64,000 bases of DNA from Campylobacter sp. LR291e. Its GTDB lineage: Bacteria; Campylobacterota; Campylobacteria; Campylobacterales; Campylobacteraceae. The stretch lies in contig NZ_VJNV01000002.1 in NCBI RefSeq assembly GCF_008633915.1, forward strand, positions 32,736 through 96,735, in the 5' to 3' direction. The notes under the pieces were generated by a model that was not told the origin of the DNA, searched no databases, and saw nothing but the letters and a program-made list of their open reading frames with translations. Position numbers and translations under genes: made by a program. Positions 1 through 8,586 of this stretch are shown here, in pieces (the first letter of the stretch is position 1; every line of letters begins with the position of its first letter).

Positions 1-488
1 AAAAAGCCAACGCACATAACCCAGTAAGCAAGATTGTAAACTCTTACAATGGCTGCTAAAACAATGGCTATAGCGTCAAAAAACAAACAAATTCCAAGCA
101 TATGCAAATAAATAGTACTATCTTTCATAAGCTCATTTGGAATTTGCATAAGTTTTAACAAAATTTCACCCTGCCACACTATAAAAAAGGCACAAGTAAA
201 GCCAAGTAAGGCATTTAAAAAAAGGCTTTGATGAATCACCTTTCTTGCTATTTGTTTATCCTTTGCCCCTATTGCTTGTGCGATTACTACGCTACAACCT
301 ATGCTTAAAAAATTAAAGATTGTAAAAAATAAATCTGTTATTTGATTTCCAGCCCCCATTGCCCCGACTAAGAAATTTGAGTAATGAGAAACCATAGCTG
401 TATTTATGATTAAGGATAAAATTTTAGATAACATATCCCAAAAAATAGGAATGCTAAGCTGTCTTAATGAGAGTTGTTTTTTAGGCAT
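1..488 (-). CDS. MATE family efflux transporter, N-terminal part (runs off the window)
   Basis: About 162 residues are present; the C-terminal part lies beyond base 1. The start is the ATG at 486-488, giving MPKKQLSLRQLSIPIFWDML. That opening, followed by hydrophobic helices with the segments LIINTAMVSHYS, GAMGAGNQ and GCSVVIAQAIGAKD, is the typical N-terminal pattern of MATE (multi-antimicrobial extrusion) inner-membrane antiporters, which export cationic drugs and dyes in exchange for Na+ or H+. The start shares one base with the stop of the upstream dihydroorotase-like gene, so the two are probably co-transcribed. Substrate cannot be told from the sequence. Confidence 0.85.
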   Translation of the reverse strand, partial: MPKKQLSLRQLSIPIFWDMLSKILSLIINTAMVSHYSNFLVGAMGAGNQITDLFFTIFNFLSIGCSVVIAQAIGAKDKQIARKVIHQSLFLNALLGFTCAFFIVWQGEILLKLMQIPNELMKDSTIYLHMLGICLFFDAIAIVLAAIVRVYNLAYWVMCVGF

Positions 489-1660
489 TAAAATACCTTT
501 TTGCCATTTATAAAATGAGCCCTCACCTCTCCAAAAATTTTATCTTTTGCATATAAACTGCTTGAATTTAAAGTTAATTTTTTATTTTCATCAAAAAGTA
601 CTAAATTTGCTACCTTGCCAACTTCTATTTTTCCACTATTTAAACCAAGAAGTAGGGCAGGGTTAAGGCTTGTGATTTTACAAAGTTCTTCCCAGCTAAA
701 ATTATTATTTTTAATCAAAAAGGTATAACAAAGGCTTATAAATTCGCACACACTATGAATTCCAAAGGCTGCCTCATCAAAGGATAAATCCTTTAAGCTT
801 ATGGATTTAGGAGAATGTAAAGAGCTTAAAAAGCTGATTTTGCCATTTTTTAGAGCATTTTTTAGAGCCTTTGAATCGGCTTTTGAGCGAAGTGGAGGTA
901 GTATCTTTGAAGAGGTATTAAAGTCATCACACGCACTATCATCTTTAATTAAATGGTGTATACTAGTCATTACAAGTTCGTTTTCTAACAAATTTAAAGA
1001 ATCTTTAAGGGTAATAATATCAAAAATCACCCTTGCCTTATAAAATTTAGCAATTTCTTTTATCTTGGCTACCTCGCTTGTTTCAGCCACCTCGCTAATG
1101 CCAACAAGACCTAACTCAAAGCTTTTTTCACACTCATTCATAACCCCATTATCATCAAAATCCATATTTAAGCATTGGGCGAAAATAGGGACATTTTTCA
1201 TAAAGGCATATTGTGCAGCCATTCTTAAAATATTTGCATTAAAACTACTTTGAAGTTCGATTCCAAAGGCACCTTTATTTATAAGAGTGGCTAAATTTCT
1301 AAATTCATTTTCTTTATTTAAAACCTTAATACTTGCAAAAATTTCTATCTTTTTTTGCCTTAAATTTTGTAAAAACAAGGCAAAACTTTCTTCATCAAAA
1401 TACATTTCATCTCTTAAAACTATGCTTGAAATTCCACTCTTTAAGCATTCATTTTCTAAAAGTTCTAAATTTTCAAGGCTAAATTTATTATTTTTAAGAT
1501 TGATATTTAAGTCTATAAAAGAAGGGATTAAAGTTAAGCCACTAGCATCAAAACTTTCACCTTTTAAGGAATTTGCAGGGGCTATTGTACTTATAAGTCC
1601 ATTTGAAATTTCAAGGTCTTGTTCTTTTTTTCCATAAATTTTTGCATTTTTTATAATCAT
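488..1660 (-). CDS. pyrC2: Dihydroorotase-like amidohydrolase, probably non-catalytic
   Basis: 390 residues, amidohydrolase fold of the dihydroorotase type: an N-terminal beta part (MIIKNAKIYGKK), a barrel start PSFIDLNIN at about 47-54 and a C-terminal strand VGKVANLVLFDEN. Active dihydroorotase carries D-x-H-x-H at this point; here both histidines are Asn (N52, N54). The DHAPH-type motif near the C-terminus is also absent (FLSSLHSPKS instead). So it is unlikely to bind the zinc pair. The family includes inactive PyrC-like subunits that support aspartate transcarbamoylase, a plausible role here. C. jejuni has a similar second pyrC next to gpsA. It overlaps gpsA by 4 bases (ATGA). Confidence 0.8.
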   Translation of the reverse strand: MIIKNAKIYGKKEQDLEISNGLISTIAPANSLKGESFDASGLTLIPSFIDLNINLKNNKFSLENLELLENECLKSGISSIVLRDEMYFDEESFALFLQNLRQKKIEIFASIKVLNKENEFRNLATLINKGAFGIELQSSFNANILRMAAQYAFMKNVPIFAQCLNMDFDDNGVMNECEKSFELGLVGISEVAETSEVAKIKEIAKFYKARVIFDIITLKDSLNLLENELVMTSIHHLIKDDSACDDFNTSSKILPPLRSKADSKALKNALKNGKISFLSSLHSPKSISLKDLSFDEAAFGIHSVCEFISLCYTFLIKNNNFSWEELCKITSLNPALLLGLNSGKIEVGKVANLVLFDENKKLTLNSSSLYAKDKIFGEVRAHFINGKKVF

Positions 1661-2553
1661 TTTTTATCCTTTAGCAAAGTACTTAGAGCGTCCTTTACAT
1701 TTTTACCATTTAAAACAGCAACTACTTCATTTACAATAGGCGTATAAATATCATTTTTTTTAGCTAATTCTTGCAAACCATAAGCAGTTGGGATTCCTTC
1801 TATTACTTCTTTTAATTCTTTGATAATCTCATCCTTGCTTAATCCTTTACTAAGCATTAAACCACAGCGATAATTCCTTGAAAGCGTACTAGTTGCAGTT
1901 AAAAATAAATCTCCGGCCCCACTTAATCCTAAAAAAGTTTCTTCTTTAGCTCCAAAGAATTTACCAAATCTATGCATTTCTATAAGACCTCTTGATATCA
2001 AAGAAGCCCTAGCGTTATTGCCAAGATTTAGGCCATCACTTATTCCACTAGCAATGGCTAATACATTTTTATACGCCCCACATATTTCAGCTCCCTTTAT
2101 GTCGCTATCAATATAGGTTTTTATATAGCTTGGGAAAAAACTAGCAAATTTTTTACAAAGTTCTAAATTTTCACCACTTATAACAAGGCCACAAGGAAGT
2201 TTTTGCATAACCTCGCTTGCAAAAGAAGGACCACTTAAAACGCAAAAATTTTCTTTATCTACAAATTTTAAAAATATCTCATCTAGGAAAGAATTAGTAC
2301 TTATATCAATGCCCTTTGAGGCAAGTAAAATTTTTTGATTTTTATTTTTAAAATGTTCTTTTAGCCAGGGTAAAATTCCTTGAGTACTTAGTACAAATAT
2401 TAAAAACTCGGCCTTTAAGGCCTCTTCAATACTAACAAAGTCCTTTATATTTTTTTTAGAATATGAAGTAATTACACAAGAATAATTTTCATTAATTGCA
2501 TTTTTTAAGGCAAGTCCCCATTTTCCAGCACCGATAATTGCGATTTTATCCAT
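1657..2553 (-). CDS. gpsA: Glycerol-3-phosphate dehydrogenase [NAD(P)+]
   Basis: 298 residues. It reduces dihydroxyacetone phosphate to sn-glycerol 3-phosphate, the backbone for phospholipids, in the cytosol. The dinucleotide-binding motif IGAGKWG is at 7-13, the GPSFA motif at 109-113 and the catalytic lysine in GAYKN at about 162, followed by the conserved NNARASLISRGL and GLSGAGDLFLT segments. The length is slightly under the family norm of about 330 but all motifs are present. It starts at an ATG and its TGA overlaps the ATG of the dihydroorotase-like gene. Confidence 0.95.
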   Translation of the reverse strand: MDKIAIIGAGKWGLALKNAINENYSCVITSYSKKNIKDFVSIEEALKAEFLIFVLSTQGILPWLKEHFKNKNQKILLASKGIDISTNSFLDEIFLKFVDKENFCVLSGPSFASEVMQKLPCGLVISGENLELCKKFASFFPSYIKTYIDSDIKGAEICGAYKNVLAIASGISDGLNLGNNARASLISRGLIEMHRFGKFFGAKEETFLGLSGAGDLFLTATSTLSRNYRCGLMLSKGLSKDEIIKELKEVIEGIPTAYGLQELAKKNDIYTPIVNEVVAVLNGKNVKDALSTLLKDKK

Positions 2554-2631
2554 AAATTTAGCCTTGATTTTTTAATCTTAATTTTAACAAAGTTTTATTA
2601 AAAGTTAGGTTTTAAGTATAAAAATTTACAA

Positions 2632-3561
2632 TTAAATAAATAAAGAATTCACGCTTTCATTATGATAAATTCTTCGTATAACCTCGGCAAATATAGGAGC
2701 TACGCTTAACACCTTTATATTTGGTAGTTTATTTTTTAAAGGAATGGTATCAGTTACTACTATTTCATCGATAATGCCCCTTGATATTCTATCGTAGGCT
2801 TCTCCACTTAAAACAGCATGGGTACAACACGCCATAACAGATTTTGCACCCTTGTTTTTCAAAGCCTGTGCAGCTTTTACAATGGTACCAGCAGTATCAA
2901 TTATATCATCTACTAAGATAACATCCTTATCTACAACGTCCCCTATTATATTCATAACCTCGCTTTCATTTGCCCTTTCTCTTCTTTTATCAATTATGGC
3001 AATATCAAGCCCTAAATTCTTTGCTACGCTCCTAGCTCTTGCAACTCCACCTATATCAGGGCTTCCTATAATGGCATTATCAAAATGCTTTGATTTTATA
3101 TAATCATTAAAAATTATACTCCCATAAAGATTATCAACAGGAATGTCAAAAAAGCCTTGAATTTGCCCGGCGTGTAAGTCTATAGTAACTATTCTATCAA
3201 TACCAGCAGATTCTATTAAATTTGCTACTAATTTTGCAGTAATAGGCACTCTAGGATTTGCCTTTCTATCTTGTCTTGCATAGCCAAAATAGGGCACTAT
3301 TGCAGTGATTGAATTTGCACTTGAGCGTCTAAATGCATCAGTTAATATTAAAAGTTCCATTAAATTATCATTTGCAGGGGCACAGGTACTTTGTATTATA
3401 AAAACATCCTTTCCTCTAACGCTTTCATCGATTTGAACGCTTATTTCTCCATCGCTAAATCGTTTAATCCCGGCATCACTTAAAGGAAGTGAAAGATATT
3501 TTGCTATTTGTTTTGAAAATTCAACATTTGCTGTACCTGAAAAAATTCTATAACCACGCAT
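2632..3561 (-). CDS. prs: Ribose-phosphate pyrophosphokinase (PRPP synthetase)
   Basis: 309 residues, the usual length. It makes 5-phosphoribosyl-1-pyrophosphate from ribose 5-phosphate and ATP, feeding purine, pyrimidine, histidine and tryptophan synthesis. Visible motifs: the N-terminal FSGTAN and GEISVQI, the RQDRK loop, HAGQIQGFFDIPVDNL and the PRPP-binding DVILVDDIIDTAGTI near residue 215. It stands as its own unit, 78 bases upstream of gpsA and 58 bases downstream of cheR. The product is used by apt nearby, and rpiB supplies interconversion of its substrate. Confidence 0.97.
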   Translation of the reverse strand: MRGYRIFSGTANVEFSKQIAKYLSLPLSDAGIKRFSDGEISVQIDESVRGKDVFIIQSTCAPANDNLMELLILTDAFRRSSANSITAIVPYFGYARQDRKANPRVPITAKLVANLIESAGIDRIVTIDLHAGQIQGFFDIPVDNLYGSIIFNDYIKSKHFDNAIIGSPDIGGVARARSVAKNLGLDIAIIDKRRERANESEVMNIIGDVVDKDVILVDDIIDTAGTIVKAAQALKNKGAKSVMACCTHAVLSGEAYDRISRGIIDEIVVTDTIPLKNKLPNIKVLSVAPIFAEVIRRIYHNESVNSLFI

Positions 3562-3619
3562 TTAAAACCTTAAAAATAAAATCGCCAAATTCTAGTAAAA
3601 GAAAAATTAAATTTTGCTT

Positions 3620-4411
3620 TTAAAAGGTAATTTTTTCATAGTAGCTACCCTTTATAGAAAAAACCTTTTTAAAATAATCACTTTCTGGAATCAAATCAGC
3701 ATTGCCCACATAAAGTCTACCTCTATCAGTTAAAAGCTTGTGAAATTTTTCTAAAAGCTTCATTCTTGATATATTATCAAAATAAATAATCATATTCCTA
3801 GAAAGTATAATGTCAAATTTTCCAAGCTTTTCAAAATGGCTATTAAAGACATTGCAAAGTTTAAAATGGCAAGTACAAAGCTCATTTTTTTTAATGCGAA
3901 ATTCCTCATTTTTTTCTTCTGTAAAAAAACGTCTTTTTTCACTTTCGCTTAATCTTTGTAAGGTTCTCCCTTGATATAAGGCAAGTTTGGCCTCGTTAAT
4001 TACTTCTGTGTTTATATCTATGCCTACAATGTGTAAGTCTTTAAATAAAATTTGAGCTGCTAGTATGGCTAAGGAGTAAACCTCTTCACCACTTGCACAT
4101 GGTGCACTTAAAATATTTACACTTTTTTCAAGGCTTTTTGCGTATTTTATGATTTCTTTTAACTGGGTTAATTCCCTTAAAAAATAGGTTTCGCTAATGG
4201 TTACAAAATCAATTGTTTTTTGTTTTAAATTTTTATTTACCCTAAGTCCACTTAAAAATTCATCAACACTTCTTACACCTAATTCATTTACAAATTTATC
4301 TAGCTTTAAAGCTATAATATTTCTTTTGTCATTTAAATCAATGCCACTTATATCATTAACAATCTTAATAAATTCATTTAAATCTCTATCATTAAAAATA
4401 ATTTTATCCAT
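3620..4411 (-). CDS. cheR: Chemoreceptor methyltransferase CheR
   Basis: 263 residues. It transfers methyl groups from S-adenosylmethionine to glutamates on chemoreceptors, working against CheB. The small helical N-terminal domain covers about residues 1-70 and the SAM-binding domain follows, with TISETYFLRE at 71-80, SAPCASGEE at 102-110, GIDINTEV and LSRNMIIYF. The family's receptor-tether pentapeptide-binding beta insert is hard to judge by eye. It starts one base after the stop of cheB, so the pair is translationally linked. Confidence 0.93.
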   Translation of the reverse strand: MDKIIFNDRDLNEFIKIVNDISGIDLNDKRNIIALKLDKFVNELGVRSVDEFLSGLRVNKNLKQKTIDFVTISETYFLRELTQLKEIIKYAKSLEKSVNILSAPCASGEEVYSLAILAAQILFKDLHIVGIDINTEVINEAKLALYQGRTLQRLSESEKRRFFTEEKNEEFRIKKNELCTCHFKLCNVFNSHFEKLGKFDIILSRNMIIYFDNISRMKLLEKFHKLLTDRGRLYVGNADLIPESDYFKKVFSIKGSYYEKITF

Positions 4412-4412
4412 A

Positions 4413-4967
4413 TTACTCGCTTTCTACAAAATGTAAAATTTCTCTTTTTAATTCTTTTAAACTCATAGGCATAAGTTTAGGATTTAAATCCTTTGCCCTT
4501 TTTGGCATACCATAAACAACGCAATCTGCTTCATTTTCACAAAGGCATTTAACCTTGGCATTGTAAAGATTAAGTAAGCCATGAGCCCCGTCATCTCCCA
4601 TTCCTGTCAATAAAATCGCAAGGAATTTATGAGCACTTGCATAATGAACTGCTGAATTAAAAAGCAAATTAATATTTGGCTTAAAATTTGTTTTAGTATC
4701 GCTAAAACTAGCACTTAATGTTAAAGAACCACTTAAAATAGTATTTGTTTGACAAATATAAATTCTATTTTCTAAAATTTCCTTATCATTAAGCAAGGCT
4801 ACTTCATTTAAGGCATCTTTGTCAAATTGATTAACAAAAGAAGGGATAAAATCAGGCTTCATATGTTGTGCTATAATTACGCATGTATTGCCTATATCAA
4901 TGTCCTTTAACAAAAATTTAAGTTGGTTTGGACCACCAGTTGATGAACCTATTAAGATAATTTTCAT
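4413..4967 (-). CDS. cheB: Chemoreceptor methylesterase CheB, catalytic domain only
   Basis: 184 residues from the ATG at 4967; an upstream TTG at 4982 would add five residues but looks less likely. It removes methyl groups (and deamidates glutamines) on chemoreceptors. Only the methylesterase domain is present: active-site Ser in GSSTGG near residue 8, His in IIAQHMKPDF near 35 and Asp in LTGMGDDGAHG near 126. The N-terminal response-regulator domain of the enterobacterial enzyme is absent, as reported for C. jejuni CheB, so control by CheA phosphorylation is not expected. It is the first gene of a cheB-cheR pair. Confidence 0.92.
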   Translation of the reverse strand: MKIILIGSSTGGPNQLKFLLKDIDIGNTCVIIAQHMKPDFIPSFVNQFDKDALNEVALLNDKEILENRIYICQTNTILSGSLTLSASFSDTKTNFKPNINLLFNSAVHYASAHKFLAILLTGMGDDGAHGLLNLYNAKVKCLCENEADCVVYGMPKRAKDLNPKLMPMSLKELKREILHFVESE

Positions 4968-5089
4968 TGTGTTTTCTTTCAAAGAAATTTAAAGTTTTAT
5001 AAAAATGTGTATTTTATCACATAAAATAAAATAAAGTTTATTTTTGCAAGTTTTTTAAAAGAAAATAGCTATTTTTATACTTTATTGTG

Positions 5090-5096
5090 TTAAAAT
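5090..5096 (+). promoter_or_regulatory. Likely -10 element of the rpiB-ychF operon
   Basis: TTAAAAT preceded by TTGTG sits 35 bases before the rpiB start in a T-rich stretch. This matches the Campylobacter vegetative promoter style, where the -10 box dominates and no clear -35 is seen. It is read by eye only. Confidence 0.45.
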
Positions 5097-5130
5097 TCCA
5101 AAGTTCTAAGATAAATTTTTTGGATAAGAC

Positions 5131-5568
5131 ATGTTAAAAGATAAAATTTACATAGCAAGTGACCATGCTGGATTTGACTTAAAGACCCAAATTTGCACAT
5201 TTTTAAAGGATGAAAATTTAAATTTTAAAGACCTTGGAACTAATAATAAAGAAAGTTGTGATTATCCTGATTTTGCTCATTTACTAGCTAAAAATATAGA
5301 TGAGACAAGTTTTGGCATTATAATTTGTGGCTCTGGAATAGGCGTTTCAATAGCTGCAAATAGACATGAAAATATAAGATGTGCTTTATGTAGTGAAAGT
5401 TTAAGTGCAAGATTAGCAAGAAAGCATAATGATGCTAATGTACTGGCCCTTGGAGGTAGATTAATAGGCATTAGTTTAGCTATTGATATTATTACAAATT
5501 TTATAAATACACCCTTTGAAAATGGACGACATATACAAAGAATTCAAAAAATCGAGGTAAATAAATGA
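5131..5568 (+). CDS. rpiB: Ribose 5-phosphate isomerase B
   Basis: 145 residues, the usual RpiB length. It interconverts ribose 5-phosphate and ribulose 5-phosphate in the non-oxidative pentose phosphate pathway. Conserved elements: ASDHAGFDLK at the N-terminus, GSGIGVSIAANR around the catalytic region, the Cys in CALC, and RKHNDANVLALGGR in the phosphate-binding part. It leads a tight plus-strand operon; its TGA overlaps the next start (ATGA). Confidence 0.96.
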   Translation: MLKDKIYIASDHAGFDLKTQICTFLKDENLNFKDLGTNNKESCDYPDFAHLLAKNIDETSFGIIICGSGIGVSIAANRHENIRCALCSESLSARLARKHNDANVLALGGRLIGISLAIDIITNFINTPFENGRHIQRIQKIEVNK

Positions 5569-5906
5569 ATCATCCCGTGGCAAATTGGCTCATTTTAACA
5601 GTGCTTGTGTGTGCGACAATTTATCTTGTCGTAATGTTGTTTTATTATAAAACCTTGCTTAATAAAGAAAAATTCTCAAAAGATTTTATTAAAAATAATC
5701 TTGATGATACTGAAATTATCATTAGAAAACTACAAGTTCAACTTCAAAGAAGTTTAGGAAATATAGATATTTTAACTGAAGAACTTAACAAAATCAAAGC
5801 GGATTTAACCTCTTTAAGAACAAGGAATTCACAATATCGCTTAGAAAATGATAAGTTAAGACAAAGAATCAAAGAACTAGAAGCTAAGATAGAGGCCCTA
5901 TTATGA
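5565..5906 (+). CDS. Small single-pass membrane protein with coiled coil
   Basis: 113 residues. One transmembrane helix spans about residues 9-27 (WLILTVLVCATIYLVVMLF), followed by an almost uninterrupted helical heptad region to the end (LRTRNSQYRLENDKLRQRIK). It is sandwiched between rpiB and apt with 4-base overlaps on both sides, so it is made with them. A homologue occupies the same place in C. jejuni (Cj0926, as I recall) without assigned function. The topology is that of bitopic scaffold proteins; no enzyme motif is visible. Confidence 0.85.
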   Translation: MNHPVANWLILTVLVCATIYLVVMLFYYKTLLNKEKFSKDFIKNNLDDTEIIIRKLQVQLQRSLGNIDILTEELNKIKADLTSLRTRNSQYRLENDKLRQRIKELEAKIEALL

Positions 5907-6451
5907 AAAAACTTAATAAAAATGGAAAACAATATTTACTCAGTAGCATTAGAGTTGTGTCAAATTTTCCCATTGAAGGTGTGCAGTTTCGCGATATTAC
6001 CACGCTTTTAAATGATAAAGATGCCTTTATGTTTTTACTTGAACATTTAAAAGATTACTATGAAAAAAAAAGGATTGATTTTATAGTAGGCGTTGAAAGT
6101 AGGGGTTTTGTTTTAGCAGCAGCTTTGAGTGCTAAGCTTAGCATCCCTTTTGTTCCAGTTAGAAAGCCAAATAAACTACCCTTTTTAAAATTTTCTTGCG
6201 AGTATACCTTAGAATATGGACAAGAAACACTTCAAATTCACCAAGATGCCTTTCGTGGTATGAAAAATCCAAAGGTTTTATTAATTGATGATGTGCTAGC
6301 TACAGGAGGTACTGCAATTGCAGGTTACAATCTTATAAAAAAAGCAGGTGGAGATTGTATAGGGGCTTGTTTTTTAATGCATTTAAGCGAATTTGATGGG
6401 CTTAAAAAGCTTTCAGAATATACAAAAGTTTATAGCGTTTTAGAACTTTAA
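5903..6451 (+). CDS. apt: Adenine phosphoribosyltransferase
   Basis: 182 residues. It salvages adenine to AMP using PRPP, in the cytosol. The N-terminal RDITTLLND motif and the PRPP-binding loop VLLIDDVLATGGTA are clear, as is the hood-region GVESRGFVLAAALS. It overlaps the preceding small membrane protein gene by 4 bases and is followed after 10 bases by the DedA gene. Confidence 0.96.
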   Translation: MKKLNKNGKQYLLSSIRVVSNFPIEGVQFRDITTLLNDKDAFMFLLEHLKDYYEKKRIDFIVGVESRGFVLAAALSAKLSIPFVPVRKPNKLPFLKFSCEYTLEYGQETLQIHQDAFRGMKNPKVLLIDDVLATGGTAIAGYNLIKKAGGDCIGACFLMHLSEFDGLKKLSEYTKVYSVLEL

Positions 6452-6461
6452 AGGAGTAGTT

Positions 6462-7145
6462 TTGAAAAAAATCCTTATACTTTTAATATTAATAATTTTA
6501 ATTGCTTTTTTATATTTTTTCTTTGGCAAGGATTTTTCTTTAGAAGAGAGTTTGGTTAGAATTTGGAACGAGCATGTTGAAAACTGGGGTTATGTGATTT
6601 TATTTTTTTGGAGCATTTTAGAAGGAGAACTTGGCTTAATCTTTGCAGGACTTGCAGCACATGATGATAAATTAAATACTTTTATAGCCGTTTTTGTAGC
6701 CGGACTTGGTGGCTTTGTGGGGGACCAAATTTATTTTTATATAGGAAGATACAATAAAAAATTCATACAAAAAAAGCTTAAAACTCAAAGACGCAAATTT
6801 GCCATTGCACATTTACTTTTACAACGTTTTGGCTGGCCAATAATCTTTGCCCAACGTTATATGTATGGTTTTAGAACCGTAATTCCTATGAGTATAGGCA
6901 TCACTAGATATAGTGCTAAGAAATTTGCCATTATAAATTTATTTTCTGCTTGGGTGTGGGCTGCTATTACCATACTTTTAGCTTGGTTTTTTGGAAAACA
7001 AATTTTAGATGCTTTAAAATGGGCTAGTTCGCATTGGTATTTGGCAGCTGTGATTGTGATAGTATTTTTATGTACTATAATCTTTGGCTTTAAACAATTG
7101 GAAAAAGCCATACTTAAAGAAAAAAGGAAGAAAAATGAACATTGA
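6462..7145 (+). CDS. DedA family membrane protein
   Basis: 227 residues from a TTG start, chosen because AAGGAG lies 5 bases upstream (6451-6456). Several hydrophobic helices are seen, with the DedA/SNARE-associated pattern: GELGLIFAGLAAH, GFVGDQIYFYIGRY and the arginine-containing QRYMYGFRTVIPMSIG. DedA proteins are inner-membrane proteins, some of which return undecaprenyl phosphate or lipids across the membrane; the exact role of this member is not known. Its last 11 bases overlap pepA. Confidence 0.88.
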   Translation: MKKILILLILIILIAFLYFFFGKDFSLEESLVRIWNEHVENWGYVILFFWSILEGELGLIFAGLAAHDDKLNTFIAVFVAGLGGFVGDQIYFYIGRYNKKFIQKKLKTQRRKFAIAHLLLQRFGWPIIFAQRYMYGFRTVIPMSIGITRYSAKKFAIINLFSAWVWAAITILLAWFFGKQILDALKWASSHWYLAAVIVIVFLCTIIFGFKQLEKAILKEKRKKNEH

Positions 7146-8586
7146 ATTTAAAAATGCAAAACTTGACAAAATCAAGGCTGATTTTGAGATAAATTTTGTA
7201 CAAGAAAAAAATTTAAAGCCATTTAGTGCTTATAAGAATTTTTTTAAATTAGCTAATTATAAGGGCGAGGGTGTTTGCTTTGATATGAATTTAAAAAAGG
7301 TCTTTGTAGAATTAAAAAGCCTTGAACACGAAGACATAAGACTAGCTTTTTTTAATGCTATAAAAGCCATTTGTAAACTAAATATTAAAAGCGTTAAAGC
7401 CCCTTGTATAATCAGTGGTTGTACTGGTCAAAGCTTTGCTAGTATGGCTGAGGGAATTTTATTTGCAAATTATGATTTTGATAAATATAAAAGTGAAAAA
7501 ACACCTTCAAGCCTTGTAAATGTTTTTATTGCCAATGATGAGATAAATAAAAAAGAAGTTGATTTAAATAAAGGAAAGATAGGTATTGAAAGAGGAGTTA
7601 TTTTAGCAAATGCTACAAATTTTGTAAAGGATATAGTTAACGAGGTCCCTGAAATTTACACCCCTTTAAAAATGGCAGAAGATGCTAAGAATTTAGCTAA
7701 AACTCATAAAAATATTACTTGTAAGGTGTATGATGAAAAATTCTTAGAAAAGGAAAAAATGAACGCCTTTTTAGCTGTAAACAAGGCCTCCATTCACCCT
7801 CCAAGACTCATTCATTTAAGTTATAAACACACAAAGGCTAAACAACGCGTAGTTTTTGTGGGTAAGGGCTTAACATATGATAGTGGTGGACTTAGCTTAA
7901 AGCCAAGTGATTATATGCTTACAATGAAGGCTGATAAAAGTGGCGCAGCAGCTGCTATGGGTATTATAAAGGCAGTTTGTGAGTTAAATTTAGAACTTGA
8001 AGTACATGCTATTTTAGGTGTAACTGAAAATATGATAGCAGGAAATGCTTATAAGCCCGATGATGTTTTAATATCAAGGGAAGGCGTAAGCATAGAAGTA
8101 AGAAATACAGATGCTGAAGGTCGTTTAGTTTTAGCTGATTGTCTATCTTATGCGCAAGATTTAAAGCCTGATTTATTAATAGACATGGCTACTCTAACTG
8201 GTGCTTGTGTAGTAGGGCTTGGAGAGTACACAAGTGGAATTTTAGGCAATAACGAAGAACTTCAAAATGCCTTTTATCAAAGCTCAAAAAGAAGTGGGGA
8301 ATTTACTACTATTTTACATTTTAATCCTTATTTAAAAGAACTTATAAAATCAAAAATTGCCGATGTTAGTAACACTGCTTCAAGTCGTTATGGTGGGGCT
8401 ATTACAGCCGGTTTATTTTTAGATAAATTCATACGCAAAGAATATAAAGATAAATGGCTACACCTTGATATAGCAGGTCCTGCTTATACTGAAAAGGCTT
8501 GGGGTTATACAAGCTTTGGAGCTGGAGGGGCTGGAGTTAGAATGTGCGTTGCTTTTTTAATGTCTTTACTAAGGGCTAAAAAATGA
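7135..8586 (+). CDS. pepA: Leucyl aminopeptidase (M17 family)
   Basis: 483 residues from the ATG at 7135, which has a purine-rich AAAAAAGGAAG just upstream; an upstream ATG at 7084 would lie deep in the DedA gene and is rejected. It is a cytosolic two-metal aminopeptidase that frees N-terminal residues from peptides. Metal and catalytic motifs: GKGLTYDSGGLSLKP, MKADKSGAAAAMG and the signature NTDAEGRLVLAD. Its end overlaps ychF (ATGA). Confidence 0.95.
   Translation: MNIEFKNAKLDKIKADFEINFVQEKNLKPFSAYKNFFKLANYKGEGVCFDMNLKKVFVELKSLEHEDIRLAFFNAIKAICKLNIKSVKAPCIISGCTGQSFASMAEGILFANYDFDKYKSEKTPSSLVNVFIANDEINKKEVDLNKGKIGIERGVILANATNFVKDIVNEVPEIYTPLKMAEDAKNLAKTHKNITCKVYDEKFLEKEKMNAFLAVNKASIHPPRLIHLSYKHTKAKQRVVFVGKGLTYDSGGLSLKPSDYMLTMKADKSGAAAAMGIIKAVCELNLELEVHAILGVTENMIAGNAYKPDDVLISREGVSIEVRNTDAEGRLVLADCLSYAQDLKPDLLIDMATLTGACVVGLGEYTSGILGNNEELQNAFYQSSKRSGEFTTILHFNPYLKELIKSKIADVSNTASSRYGGAITAGLFLDKFIRKEYKDKWLHLDIAGPAYTEKAWGYTSFGAGGAGVRMCVAFLMSLLRAKK

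Noticed and set aside
7084..7134. Upstream ATG as start of pepA
   Set aside because: It would add 17 basic residues not typical of the family and lies inside the DedA gene; the ATG at 7135 has a good ribosome site.
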